From the NCBI RefSeq assembly GCF_018595715.1, contig NZ_JAHEOJ010000024.1, positions 310,001-374,000 of the forward strand: a stretch of 64,000 bases of DNA. Direction: 5' to 3'. The first letter of the stretch is position 1. Each line of letters starts with the position of its first letter. The notes beneath the pieces are model-generated. The model was not told the DNA's origin and did no database searches. It saw only the letters and a program-made list of their open reading frames with translations. Below are positions 18,055 to 26,230 of this stretch, piece by piece. Source of the DNA: Glaciecola sp. XM2. GTDB taxonomy: Bacteria; Pseudomonadota; Gammaproteobacteria; Enterobacterales; Alteromonadaceae. A program made the position numbers and the translations under genes.

Positions 18055-18356
18055 AGTACAAACCTATGCGGTGACTTGTCGGTGATTTTTGCGGACTTAA
18101 AATTGAAATACAAACATTAAAGCGCTACTTTATTTATATTTTTAAGTCATACTCAATATTAAGATCCAGAATATAGAATAGGGGTTTATAGGCATTTATC
18201 TGAATTAGTCTCGACCTAACCTGTGCGGCCCATGTTTGTGTTTGATTCACTCTCTAGCTGCTTATTCAACGGCAACTCGATATAGAGCAATAAAGTGCGC
18301 ATAAAAGTGCAAACAACTGAATTAGTCTGTACCAACATTTTCTCTACCAAAACCTC
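18055..18356. other. Island right junction and degraded DNA, no gene
   Basis: This stretch holds the putative attR copy (18162-18185). Outside it are two near-identical 17-mers, CTGAATTAGTCT followed by two variable bases and ACC, at 18200-18216 and 18317-18333. A sequence TGCGCATAAAAGTG at 18296-18309 matches half of the palindromic operators found further on at 18907-18962. No convincing coding frame was seen. It runs into the truncated transposase at about 18357. Confidence 0.5.
18162..18185 (+). repeat. Putative attR: right copy of the island-flanking repeat
   Basis: It matches 4581-4604 at 21 of 24 positions. Read in the yicC frame, bases 18161-18181 encode K-I-Q-N-I-E-stop, and the changes ATT to ATA and GAG to GAA are silent. 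This conservation of coding sense in a non-genic place argues for a duplicated attachment site and against chance. Confidence 0.72.
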
Positions 18357-18770
18357 CGCGCCGTTGTTGGTTGGTCAATGAGCTCTCGCATGGAGTCGGA
18401 ACTCGTTACTCAAGCTCTCCTGGCTGCTGTATGACGAAGAAAGCCAAAGAAGCAGGTGCTCATACATTCCGATCAAGGTAGTCAATTTACAGGCTATGAG
18501 TGGAGTGACTTTTTAACAGAGCACAATCTAAAAGCCAGTACGAGCCGTCGAGGAAACTGCCACGATAATGCTGTTGCAGAGAGTTTCTTCCAGCTACTCA
18601 AGCGAGAACGGGTGAAGAGAAAAATATATACAACACGTGAACATGCAAGATCTGACATATTCGATTACATCGAAATGTTTTATAACTCTAGACGCAAGCA
18701 TGGGGAAGCGAATAACATGCCTCCACTTGCTTATGAAAAGCTAGAAGAATTCAAACGAAAATCTGTCTAG
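18357..18770 (+). pseudogene. IS3-family transposase (OrfB) remnant with an in-frame stop
   Basis: The frame reads VVGWSMSSRMESELVTQALLAAV, a typical rve-domain stretch, then meets TGA at 18432-18434 where IS3 relatives usually carry tryptophan (WRRK). It continues RRKPKKQ and the catalytic-core motif HSDQGSQFTG, then NCHDNAVAESFFQLLK with the DDE glutamate, to a stop at 18770. The first half of OrfB and all of OrfA are missing. A downstream GTG at 18456 could give only a 104-aa fragment without the first catalytic aspartates. It is therefore an inactive insertion-sequence relic just outside the island boundary. Confidence 0.85.
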
Positions 18771-18906
18771 TAAAGTCTGGTCGATTCATACCTCACAAAC
18801 TTTTTTAGGTTTTCTGCAGGCTACACGAGTTGATGTCGCCGATATAATCTCGTGTGTTCTGATGCTCTTTTGAGGAGCTGTTTTATATTCAATCCAAACC
18901 ATTTCA

Positions 18907-18962
18907 CACTTTTACGCGCATACAAATGTAATTTTTAGCACTTTTATGCGCATAAAAATGTG
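18907..18962. promoter_or_regulatory. Two tandem palindromic operator-like sites upstream of the DUF4143 ATPase
   Basis: Two 24-bp direct repeats, at 18907-18930 and 18939-18962, start 32 bases apart (about three helical turns). The second, CACTTTTATGCGCATAAAAA plus TGTG, is an almost perfect palindrome around ATGCGCAT. The first has the same core with CGCGCATAC. A TATAGTATAC sequence, a possible -10 region, follows at 18971-18980. I read them as binding sites for a dimeric repressor, possibly autoregulatory. Confidence 0.6.
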
Positions 18963-19013
18963 ATTTAGGTTATAGTATACGTCGTTAACAATCTAAATTA
19001 GCGAAAAATAACA

Positions 19014-20327
19014 ATGCAACGCAACTTACTCAACGCCCTAATAGCATGGAAAAACCAACCTATGCGCAAGCCATTGTTGATAGATGGCGCAAGACAAACG
19101 GGTAAAACCTATCTGCTGGAAAAGTTGTTTGGTAACACCTTTGACAACATCCTGCGCATCGACTTTCTTGAAAATCCCGCCTACAAAGAAGCCTTCGATG
19201 GTTCACTGTCGCCCGACGAGCTACTAATGAACATTGAGCTTTTGACTAATCAGGCGTTCAACTCCGCAACCGATCTGTTGGTATTAGACGAGATTGGCGA
19301 ATGCGAACGCGCCGTTACCTCACTAAAGTATTTTGCCGAAAAAGCACCGTCCTATTTTGTCGCAGCCAGTGGCTCAAATATTGGTTTACTCAACAATTTC
19401 CCAGTGGGCAAGGTAGAACAATACAATTTACGACCACTGACCTTCCAAGAATTTATTTACGCATCCAACGAGCAAGCGCTGATCAAAGCGTTTGATAATC
19501 AAGCAAGCACACCGGCAGTACACACTAAATTGATGGATAAACTAACAGACTACTTCTTTACCGGTGGTATGCCGGAAGCTATTTCTGCTTGGTATAGATT
19601 TAAAGATTCAAGCATTTTAGAACGGGTTGAAAAAGTTACAAAAATTCATGCCGATTTAGTTGAAGGTTATCGCCGCGATTTTGGTAAGTACGCGGGCAAA
19701 GTCGATGCCACTGTGATTGAATCTGTGTTTAATAGCATTCCAGCTCAGCTATCACTTGTGAACGATGAGTCCGTTAAACGCTTTAAATTCAAACATGTGC
19801 ATGAGCGTAAATCTCGTTACAGCGATTTTGAAACCGCAATTCATTGGCTTAACTGCTGCCGCTTAGCCTTGCCAAACTACCCTATTGAAGGCTTGCCGAA
19901 GTCTCCGCTGGCGGCCTATAAAAAAGAAAATATGGTCAAGCTGTTTATGTTTGACGTGGGCCTACTCAACCATATGCTAGGCGTTAGTTATAAAGAGATT
20001 AAGCAACAAAATTACGAATACAAAGGCTATGTCGCTGAAAACTTCGTGCAACAAGAGCTCACTGCCATTGGCGTTGAGCCAAGTTATTCATGGAACGATG
20101 CCCGTGCCGAAATCGAATTTATTTTAGCAACTGATGAAGGCGATATCATCCCTGTGGAAGTAAAAAGTGGCAAACGTACAAGAGCAAAATCGTTGGCATC
20201 CTACGTTGAAAAATGTGCACCCAATAAAACCTTTAAGTTAACGGGTACACAAGGCTCATCAGCGTTAGAACAAACCAATATCGTGATGCCTTTGTACTTC
20301 ACCCAGAATCTACAACAGAGATGGTAG
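19014..20327 (+). CDS. AAA+ ATPase with DUF4143 C-terminal domain
   Basis: The 437-aa protein starts with an AAA_14-type ATPase: Walker A DGARQTGKTYLL near residues 25-36, Walker B DLLVLDEIGE near residue 88, and the sensor segment VAASGSNIGLL near 113. The C-terminal DUF4143 part has a PD-(D/E)XK-like core, GYVAENFVQQEL near residue 340 and AEIEFIL followed by IPVEVKSGK near 360-385. Such ATPases are common, mobile and poorly understood; some have been linked to defence. The start follows a weak purine-poor leader. The two palindromes upstream suggest tight regulation. It lies outside the yicC repeats, so it is probably a separate acquisition. Confidence 0.9.
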   Translation: MQRNLLNALIAWKNQPMRKPLLIDGARQTGKTYLLEKLFGNTFDNILRIDFLENPAYKEAFDGSLSPDELLMNIELLTNQAFNSATDLLVLDEIGECERAVTSLKYFAEKAPSYFVAASGSNIGLLNNFPVGKVEQYNLRPLTFQEFIYASNEQALIKAFDNQASTPAVHTKLMDKLTDYFFTGGMPEAISAWYRFKDSSILERVEKVTKIHADLVEGYRRDFGKYAGKVDATVIESVFNSIPAQLSLVNDESVKRFKFKHVHERKSRYSDFETAIHWLNCCRLALPNYPIEGLPKSPLAAYKKENMVKLFMFDVGLLNHMLGVSYKEIKQQNYEYKGYVAENFVQQELTAIGVEPSYSWNDARAEIEFILATDEGDIIPVEVKSGKRTRAKSLASYVEKCAPNKTFKLTGTQGSSALEQTNIVMPLYFTQNLQQRW

Positions 20328-20397
20328 AAGCGTTATTACTACAATTCTGGCTTAAAAACCCTGTTTGCCTATCAACAATATTATCGCTTACTCAACC

Positions 20398-23061
20398 TCA
20401 GTGCAGTGTACGAGTATGCGCAGGCGCTAAAAACACACTGTTGGCCAATAAGATGTTTAAACCATCTAAGTAGGCTCGCACACCAATATCTTGAGTAAAG
20501 CCAATCACCATGCCTCTGCCCATGTCTTGTTGCACCATAAAGGCTTTAAACGGCATTTGCTCTAAATTTTCTTGCCACAAGTAACCACTTGCTAATAGCG
20601 ACTCTTGATCAGAATACCAGCCAATGTTGGCGCCATCGGCTAATTTAATAGGCTGAAAAATATCGCGACCAGAGACGAGCCCAAACACCGAGCTGTCAAC
20701 GCCAGCGGCAAGCCAATGCTCGGTGTCTATATCAACCCTTGCAAGTACACCAGCGACACTGTCGGGTGACTCTTTGTGGTTTTCAATGGCGTTAAAGTAG
20801 TCAGCCTTTGAGGTCAACTTTATTGCCGGCACTTCATCTTCTTCGCTTGGTTTTTCTGCTTCATCTTCTTTAAGCGCCAGCTCTCGTTTAAGTGCAAGCA
20901 AACCAGCGTCGCTACTTGCAGCAAACGACGTTGCGCGACCTAAGGTAATAAGCACGCCACCATCTTTTACCCACTCTTGTATGTTGCTAATTGTCGACTT
21001 GCTCGCAGCATAGTTACCAGAGGGTAAAATCAATACTTGGTATCTCGATAAGTCTGCAGAGCCAAGCATACCTGCTCTAATGGCCGTTACCGGATACCCC
21101 AGGCTGCGCTCAATAACAAAGCGCGTATTACCTGCACTGAGGCTGCTGGTGGGCTGGTCCCAAGCCATGGCGATATTGGGTGCCTTCACATCGACCACGT
21201 TGCCAGAGCCAAAGTTTGGCCCTTCGCTTACCCAACTTGAATCAACACCATCAACAATTGCACCGGTGGTGGCGGTTAAATCGGCCATGATTGACACCAA
21301 GTCGATATCTTTGTTTCTGGCAGTTTCAATAATGAGGCTTCCAGAAGGGTAACGTTTTTGGTCTATCACAAAAGGCTTACTTGCACTTTTGAGTTTTACG
21401 TTGTTTCTTAACAAGCTGGTAAGTAAACGCGTACTAGCAGCATCACCCCAAGGAGCAATATAAGCGACTTTTGCATCTGGATTAGTCAGGTTGCCCTCTA
21501 GTGGCGTGTCGGCATTGACCACGGCAGCATCGACCTTGGTTGCTCTGTCACATGTATCAACGTCAACATTGAACATAAGCGGCAATGACCATGCGGTAAC
21601 ATCGTAAATTTCATCGCGCAGTTTGCGCGCGCGGCGACGCTCTTGTTCGTCAATAAAATCTTGAGCAATATCCACTTGCTGGGTCATCACAGTACTCACG
21701 TAACGGCCCCTTGGCTGCGCTGAATCAACAATATACGCGCCAGCTTGATAATCCGTCCCACATAACTTGAAGCTCTCTTGGGCTTGGGTCACTTCAACAC
21801 CATGCTCAGCAAGCAATGTAGCCAAACGATGCGCTGTACCTCGGTCTTTTTGGGTAGGAATAATATAAGTGCGTTCGTCTGCATCGCGCCCTGCGTCAAT
21901 CGCGCTTACTTGATATTCATAGTAATCACGCAGTAACTTTTCGCGGTTGTCGCTAGTCGCTTCAATTGTTGAGATGGATGCGACAAAATGGCGCTGTACG
22001 CTGTCCCAGTAAGTATAAAGCTCTCCATTCGCTCTTCGGAATATTTCACCGCGCGATGAGCCTACTTCATAAGTAGAAGCAGATGCGCCATAAAATTTTG
22101 GCCAGCTGTCACCGTAGCCTGGGTAAAATGCATCAAAGATTTCGCGCGTAAAATAATCGAAGCCAAACTCATCAAAGTAATCGGCGTTTTTCTTGCCCAC
22201 TAGCGCTATGTTCTCTAGCTGCTCAGGGGTCATAAACGGATTTATAGGCCTAGCCGCTGGCGCAAAATAATAGCCGCTGTCTCCACCCATTTCATGTAAG
22301 TCGATAACCACTAACGGTCTATAGTGCAGCATCGTTTTAATGCGGCCTTTTGTTTCGGGCTGAGTCACGGCCAGCCAGTCTCTGTTCATATCAAACAGAT
22401 AGTGATTCGAACGTCCGTTAGGCCATGGTTCATTATGCTCTGCGCTAAAGCGGTCTGGGCTGTGCTCCATACCCACAGTGGCATAATAACGGGAGGTAAA
22501 TCTTTCGCGGCCATCTGGGTTTTGTAAAGGGTCAATAAAAATGAGGGTGTTTGCTAATACTTTATCAACCACCGGCTGATTGGTTGAGGCAAGCAAATGA
22601 TAGGCGGTGATCATGGCAGAGTCGGTGCCGCTAATTTCATTTCCATGTACGCTGTAGCCTAGCCATACGGAGCTTGGCATCCCATCAATGATGCTCTGTG
22701 CATCCGCTTTGCTAGTGGTGCGTGGGTCAGACAAACGCTGCATGTTTGCTTGATGCTCTTCGAGTTTGGCCATATTTTCTGGGGAGCTTATGACCGCATA
22801 AATCAAATCGCGGTTTTGCCACGTTTTTGCGTAATGATTGATGACCATTCTCTGTGGCGCAGCCTCTTGCAAGGCTTCAAAATATTTCAGCATATCTGCG
22901 TGAGAGCTTATTCGTTCGCCAATCGAATAACCTAAAACAGACTCAACCGTTGGGATATCTTGTGAATATTCGGCATCAGGCCACATGGCCTTCGTTTGAG
23001 CAAGCAAAGAGACGCTAAAAAACAAAGCCGCCAGTGAAAAGTAGTATTTAAATGAGCGCAT
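20398..23061 (-). CDS. Exported M14-family zinc carboxypeptidase
   Basis: A Sec signal peptide (MRSFKYYFSLAALFFSVSL, ending before about residue 22) leads an 887-aa protein. The zinc-binding H-x-x-E is at HGNE, residues 139-142, the substrate-binding NPDGRER is at 181-187, and the third zinc ligand is probably His256 in VIDLHEMGGD. The long C-terminal half includes a glutamine-amidotransferase-like Rossmann segment (YQVLILPSGNYAAS) and an acidic low-complexity loop (KEDEAEKPSEEDE). The family removes C-terminal residues from peptides; this large form is likely periplasmic or secreted for protein scavenging. It stands alone, convergent with the ATPase gene. Confidence 0.92.
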   Translation of the reverse strand: MRSFKYYFSLAALFFSVSLLAQTKAMWPDAEYSQDIPTVESVLGYSIGERISSHADMLKYFEALQEAAPQRMVINHYAKTWQNRDLIYAVISSPENMAKLEEHQANMQRLSDPRTTSKADAQSIIDGMPSSVWLGYSVHGNEISGTDSAMITAYHLLASTNQPVVDKVLANTLIFIDPLQNPDGRERFTSRYYATVGMEHSPDRFSAEHNEPWPNGRSNHYLFDMNRDWLAVTQPETKGRIKTMLHYRPLVVIDLHEMGGDSGYYFAPAARPINPFMTPEQLENIALVGKKNADYFDEFGFDYFTREIFDAFYPGYGDSWPKFYGASASTYEVGSSRGEIFRRANGELYTYWDSVQRHFVASISTIEATSDNREKLLRDYYEYQVSAIDAGRDADERTYIIPTQKDRGTAHRLATLLAEHGVEVTQAQESFKLCGTDYQAGAYIVDSAQPRGRYVSTVMTQQVDIAQDFIDEQERRRARKLRDEIYDVTAWSLPLMFNVDVDTCDRATKVDAAVVNADTPLEGNLTNPDAKVAYIAPWGDAASTRLLTSLLRNNVKLKSASKPFVIDQKRYPSGSLIIETARNKDIDLVSIMADLTATTGAIVDGVDSSWVSEGPNFGSGNVVDVKAPNIAMAWDQPTSSLSAGNTRFVIERSLGYPVTAIRAGMLGSADLSRYQVLILPSGNYAASKSTISNIQEWVKDGGVLITLGRATSFAASSDAGLLALKRELALKEDEAEKPSEEDEVPAIKLTSKADYFNAIENHKESPDSVAGVLARVDIDTEHWLAAGVDSSVFGLVSGRDIFQPIKLADGANIGWYSDQESLLASGYLWQENLEQMPFKAFMVQQDMGRGMVIGFTQDIGVRAYLDGLNILLANSVFLAPAHTRTLH

Positions 23062-23158
23062 AAGATTCCATAAGAAGTGGTAAATTGAATATTACGCTTC
23101 TTAGAATAGACACTACACGCAATCGATGCAATCGCTAGCTTGGCTTCAGACTCATATA

Positions 23159-24478
23159 TTAAAAAGAAAGTTGCTTTAAATCTAAGCGATAATGCTCGGG
23201 TAAGGTTGGCTGTTCAATTTTGAGTTTGCATGAGGGTGACGACAAATCGATGTCGGTTTGTTCAATGTATTCGTTTGATGATATCGAATAAAACACTTTC
23301 ACCGTAGGTGTTAATGCGCTATTGCTATTGTGCTTTATGACCATACCTATGCGCTGATTGCTTAAAATAACCAAGCTACCGATAGGGTAAACGCCCATGC
23401 ATCGTATGAATTTTAGGGCGAGCTTTTGATCATACCCATAGCGTGTATCACTGATCAGCTTTAATGCTGCTGCTGGACTGCTTTTTTTCTGAAACGGCCG
23501 ATTGGTCGTCATCGCTTCATAACAATCAACAATGGCCAGCATTCGGCTGTATATATGAATATCCTCACCTTTTAAGCCTTTCGGATAACCGCTACCATCT
23601 AAACGCTCGTGGTGCTGCTCTATAGCTAACATGACATCTTGACCAAGGTTTAACGGGGCCAGTAAATCAAGTGAGTGCTGAACATGAGACTGTATCAGTT
23701 CCTGCTCTTCTAACGTTGGACGCCCCTGTTTATATAAAATGTCTTTTGGCACTTTTAACATACCAATATCAAAGAAATACCCAATCAATGCCATACGCTG
23801 ACATTCTTCATCTGTCATCCCTAAAAAGCGCGCAAAATGACAAAGCAAGATAGCCACGTGCATTGCATGGTTAGTCACATACTGACCTTCATTGCGGATC
23901 ATACTCAAACACAACAGCGCATCTGGATTACGCACAAGGTTATCGTGCACATCATTAACTAGCGCTCGCGTACTTGAGACATCGATGGGCACGTTCTTTT
24001 GTAATTTATCGACAATATCGTGATGCGTTTTTTTGCATTCTATGATCAGTTGCTCAGCCGCCTCTACTTCTTCGTTTTCACTGACGAGATGTTTTTCTGA
24101 TACGGTATCATCTGATAAGTCTATGGCATCCGACAAATCAATCATATCGGTAGCATCCACCGTTTCAGGCTCATCTTCAGGCTCAAGAATGTCTTCTAAG
24201 CGCAATTTAGGCAGAGGTGGTGGCTTTGGTCTTGGTGGAGGTGGTGCTTTTATCTCTTGGGGCTTTTCTTGAACGGGTTCAGGTACAAGCATATCGTCTT
24301 CTGTCTCGATAGTTACCGTAGACACCCCTGAGGCGATAAGTTGAGATATGATCCCTTCGTGACGGATCTTACCTTTATTCTTAACTTCCAAACGGCCGGT
24401 TTGTTCGACAATCGCGCATAGCACCATGCCAGGCGCTAGCTGGTTAACTGAAATTGTATGAGTAGACGTTGTGGTCAT
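23159..24478 (-). CDS. DUF3391/HD-GYP-like protein with a degenerate HD motif
   Basis: The N-terminal 60 residues match the DUF3391 cap (ISVNQLAPGMVLCAIVEQTG), followed by a proline-rich and acidic linker to about residue 130 and an HD-GYP domain from about 150. The GYP signature HHERLDGSGYPKGL is intact at residues 289-302. The defining His-Asp pair, normally LLHDIGK, reads FFDIGML at 235-241, so the metal-binding histidine is phenylalanine. Canonical HD-GYP enzymes hydrolyse cyclic di-GMP with a two- or three-metal centre; this one may be inactive, a c-di-GMP sensor, or use altered metal ligands. It stands as a single gene between the M14 peptidase and the carbonic anhydrase. Confidence 0.9.
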   Translation of the reverse strand: MTTTSTHTISVNQLAPGMVLCAIVEQTGRLEVKNKGKIRHEGIISQLIASGVSTVTIETEDDMLVPEPVQEKPQEIKAPPPPRPKPPPLPKLRLEDILEPEDEPETVDATDMIDLSDAIDLSDDTVSEKHLVSENEEVEAAEQLIIECKKTHHDIVDKLQKNVPIDVSSTRALVNDVHDNLVRNPDALLCLSMIRNEGQYVTNHAMHVAILLCHFARFLGMTDEECQRMALIGYFFDIGMLKVPKDILYKQGRPTLEEQELIQSHVQHSLDLLAPLNLGQDVMLAIEQHHERLDGSGYPKGLKGEDIHIYSRMLAIVDCYEAMTTNRPFQKKSSPAAALKLISDTRYGYDQKLALKFIRCMGVYPIGSLVILSNQRIGMVIKHNSNSALTPTVKVFYSISSNEYIEQTDIDLSSPSCKLKIEQPTLPEHYRLDLKQLSF

Positions 24479-24550
24479 TTCGTTAAACGCGAGATAAACA
24501 TAAGGAAGTTATCGGCATCAATACGCAAAACTAGATACTTTAGATAAACA

Positions 24551-24577
24551 AAAACGCCGAGACCAGCTCGACGTTTT
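24551..24577 (-). terminator. Terminator of the carbonic anhydrase gene
   Basis: On the minus strand an 11-bp stem (with one G-U pair) closes a 5-nt loop and ends in TTTTTGTTT, about 40 bases after the carbonic anhydrase stop. Confidence 0.75.
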
Positions 24578-24615
24578 CAATTCTTTAAATACGTGCACAC
24601 AGCACGCGGTCTAGC

Positions 24616-25383
24616 TTAGTTGATAACTGACAATAAACGCTTGTCGGTTACTAACTGGCGTACACCATGACCTTCTTTTTCTTCGAATTCGTTGCTTTCA
24701 CACCAAGTTTGAATGCTGTTGATGTCTAACTTCGCACAATGTGGACGTACAGACCAGCTGACTTGAAGTGGTGAACATGCTTGCTCAGTAAATGAAGGAC
24801 CAGTCGTTGAACCAAGGAACTCAACCGGCGCACCAGTAGTCATTGGAATAGACTTAGCTTGATGGTAACCGTTTACCGTATTACCGTCATAATCCATGTC
24901 GTTGAAGTCCATCGCTGATGAATCATTTACAAGCGTAAATACTTGTGTTTCAACACGAAGGTTAGGGTTGGCACAAGCGTCTGACAAGCAGCTACCTAAT
25001 CCAGGACCAGGAGCAACGTCACATGAGGTGTGTACCCAATGCATTTCAATGGTATCACCCGGCTTTAAGTTACCGCATACTTTGCCTTCTGGTGCTTTTA
25101 GTTCAGCAGCCGTGAGGTTTTGGCTCATGCCGCACATAAAACCTGCGCCTTCAGTGGCAGGTAAAGAAAAGTCTTTTGCTTTATGCTCAGCATTTTTATG
25201 AAAGTGAATATTACAAAGGTTCATTTCAGATGCCGGTGGCGCCATAGAAAAGATAACTTTGTTTTCGCCTTCACGTGAATCAATATCACGACCTGTTTGA
25301 GGTCCGTATCCTTCACATACATCAGCAGCAAGCACAGACGTGCTTGCTAAGGTCAAAAGACCCGTCATTAATAGCTTTTTCAT
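24616..25383 (-). CDS. Delta-class carbonic anhydrase-like periplasmic protein
   Basis: I start at the ATG at 25383 because AGGAAAAACAAC precedes it and it gives a clean signal peptide (MKKLLMTGLLTLASTSVLA); an upstream ATG at 25422 would add 13 residues. The mature protein has NLCNIHFHKNAEHK and IEMHWVHTSC segments, whose histidines resemble the zinc ligands of delta-class (diatom TWCA1-type) carbonic anhydrases, and eight or more cysteines suited to disulfides. The reaction would be hydration of carbon dioxide to bicarbonate in the periplasm. It stands alone with its own terminator. The class assignment is from remembered motifs. Confidence 0.82.
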   Translation of the reverse strand: MKKLLMTGLLTLASTSVLAADVCEGYGPQTGRDIDSREGENKVIFSMAPPASEMNLCNIHFHKNAEHKAKDFSLPATEGAGFMCGMSQNLTAAELKAPEGKVCGNLKPGDTIEMHWVHTSCDVAPGPGLGSCLSDACANPNLRVETQVFTLVNDSSAMDFNDMDYDGNTVNGYHQAKSIPMTTGAPVEFLGSTTGPSFTEQACSPLQVSWSVRPHCAKLDINSIQTWCESNEFEEKEGHGVRQLVTDKRLLSVIN

Positions 25384-25502
25384 GTTGTTTTTCCTCGATC
25401 CTAAGTTAAGAACGGTTTGCATAAAACAAACTGTCTACAAAGGTTTACGGGGCGTTGAGGCGAAAGATTAAAAAGCTTTATAACATATGAGCATAAAAAG
25501 CT

Positions 25503-26111
25503 TTATAAATAGCCTATTTTTACATAACCAGGCAGTGCTTCTACTCTCTCAATCCATGCTCTGATTTTGGGGTAATTATCAAGCAGAATGCCGCCTTCAG
25601 GGGCGACATGGGTGTAAGCGTACAAACTGATATCTGCGGTTGTAAGGGAATTGTTGACAAGAAAATCGGTAAAAGCGAGCTGTTTCTCGATCACATTCAA
25701 CGCTTGATAACCCTGCTTTTGTTTTTCTTTGTACTCATCTAGGCGAGATTTCGGAAGTCCCTGATAGAGTTGAATAAATCTTGCCACAGCAATGTAGGGC
25801 TCATGGCTGTATTGCTCAAAAAATTGCCATTGCTGTATTTTTGCAAGTACAAATGGGTCTTCACTAAGTAAACTTGACCCATGCGCAAGATAATTAATAA
25901 TCGCGTTTGATTCGCCCAAAACGCGCCCATCAGCAAGTTCTAATAAGGGGATCTTTCCTGCGAAGCTTTTTTGTTGGAAGCTTTCAGATTTGGTCTGCCC
26001 TTGCAAAATATCGATATCAGACCACTCATATGATAAGCCTAAAAGCTCTGCCGTGAGCTTTACTTTGTAGCAATTACCCGAGAGTGCGTCCCCGTATATT
26101 TTCATTTGCAT
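25503..26111 (-). CDS. Glutathione S-transferase family protein
   Basis: The 202-aa protein has a thioredoxin-fold N-terminus (MQMKIYGDALSGNCYKVKL) with the GKIPLLEL cis-proline motif near residue 55 and the GESNAIINYL glutathione gamma-glutamyl site near 67-76, followed by an all-helical domain (residues about 85-200). An AGGA site seven bases upstream supports the ATG at 26111 over the one at 26129. The catalytic residue is probably the serine or cysteine in the SGNCYK turn. Such proteins conjugate or reduce electrophiles with glutathione; the substrate is unknown. It is divergent from the amidase gene and has no obvious partner. Confidence 0.9.
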   Translation of the reverse strand: MQMKIYGDALSGNCYKVKLTAELLGLSYEWSDIDILQGQTKSESFQQKSFAGKIPLLELADGRVLGESNAIINYLAHGSSLLSEDPFVLAKIQQWQFFEQYSHEPYIAVARFIQLYQGLPKSRLDEYKEKQKQGYQALNVIEKQLAFTDFLVNNSLTTADISLYAYTHVAPEGGILLDNYPKIRAWIERVEALPGYVKIGYL

Positions 26112-26230
26112 TGTCATTTCCTGCTGCAAGCGCTAGCGCTGTATAAATTAATTTGCGGCGCGTGGTTGCCATTAATTACAAACTTCTTTAGCTTATAAGG
26201 CTACTCATAAATATCATGAAAGGAAAGCAC

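Larger units (their letters stand above)
4581..18185. mobile_element. Genomic island integrated at the 3' end of yicC (defence cargo, no visible integrase)
   Basis: A 24-bp imperfect direct repeat bounds about 13.6 kb that is visibly richer in A and T and in codons such as AAT, TTA and AAA than the genes on either side. The cargo is a five-gene GHKL/Z1/AIPR/methyltransferase operon, a 297-aa unknown gene, and a three-gene plus-strand cassette. From memory, the yicC 3' end is a documented integration site of mobilizable genomic islands mobilised by SXT/R391-type elements, which fits. No tyrosine recombinase, excisionase or recognisable transfer origin was seen, so the island is either decayed or depends on an integrase elsewhere. 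The boundaries are inferred from the repeats only. Confidence 0.72.

Noticed and set aside
18200-18333. The two TGAATTAGTCT repeats as insertion-sequence ends
   Set aside because: Both copies are in the same orientation on one side of the transposase relic, and the other side offers only a weak match; too little support for calling terminal repeats.
26216-26230. ATG at 26216 as the amidase start
   Set aside because: The AAGGAAA inside these codons is a better ribosome site for the GTG at 26231, which also gives a more compact signal peptide; the ATG remains possible.
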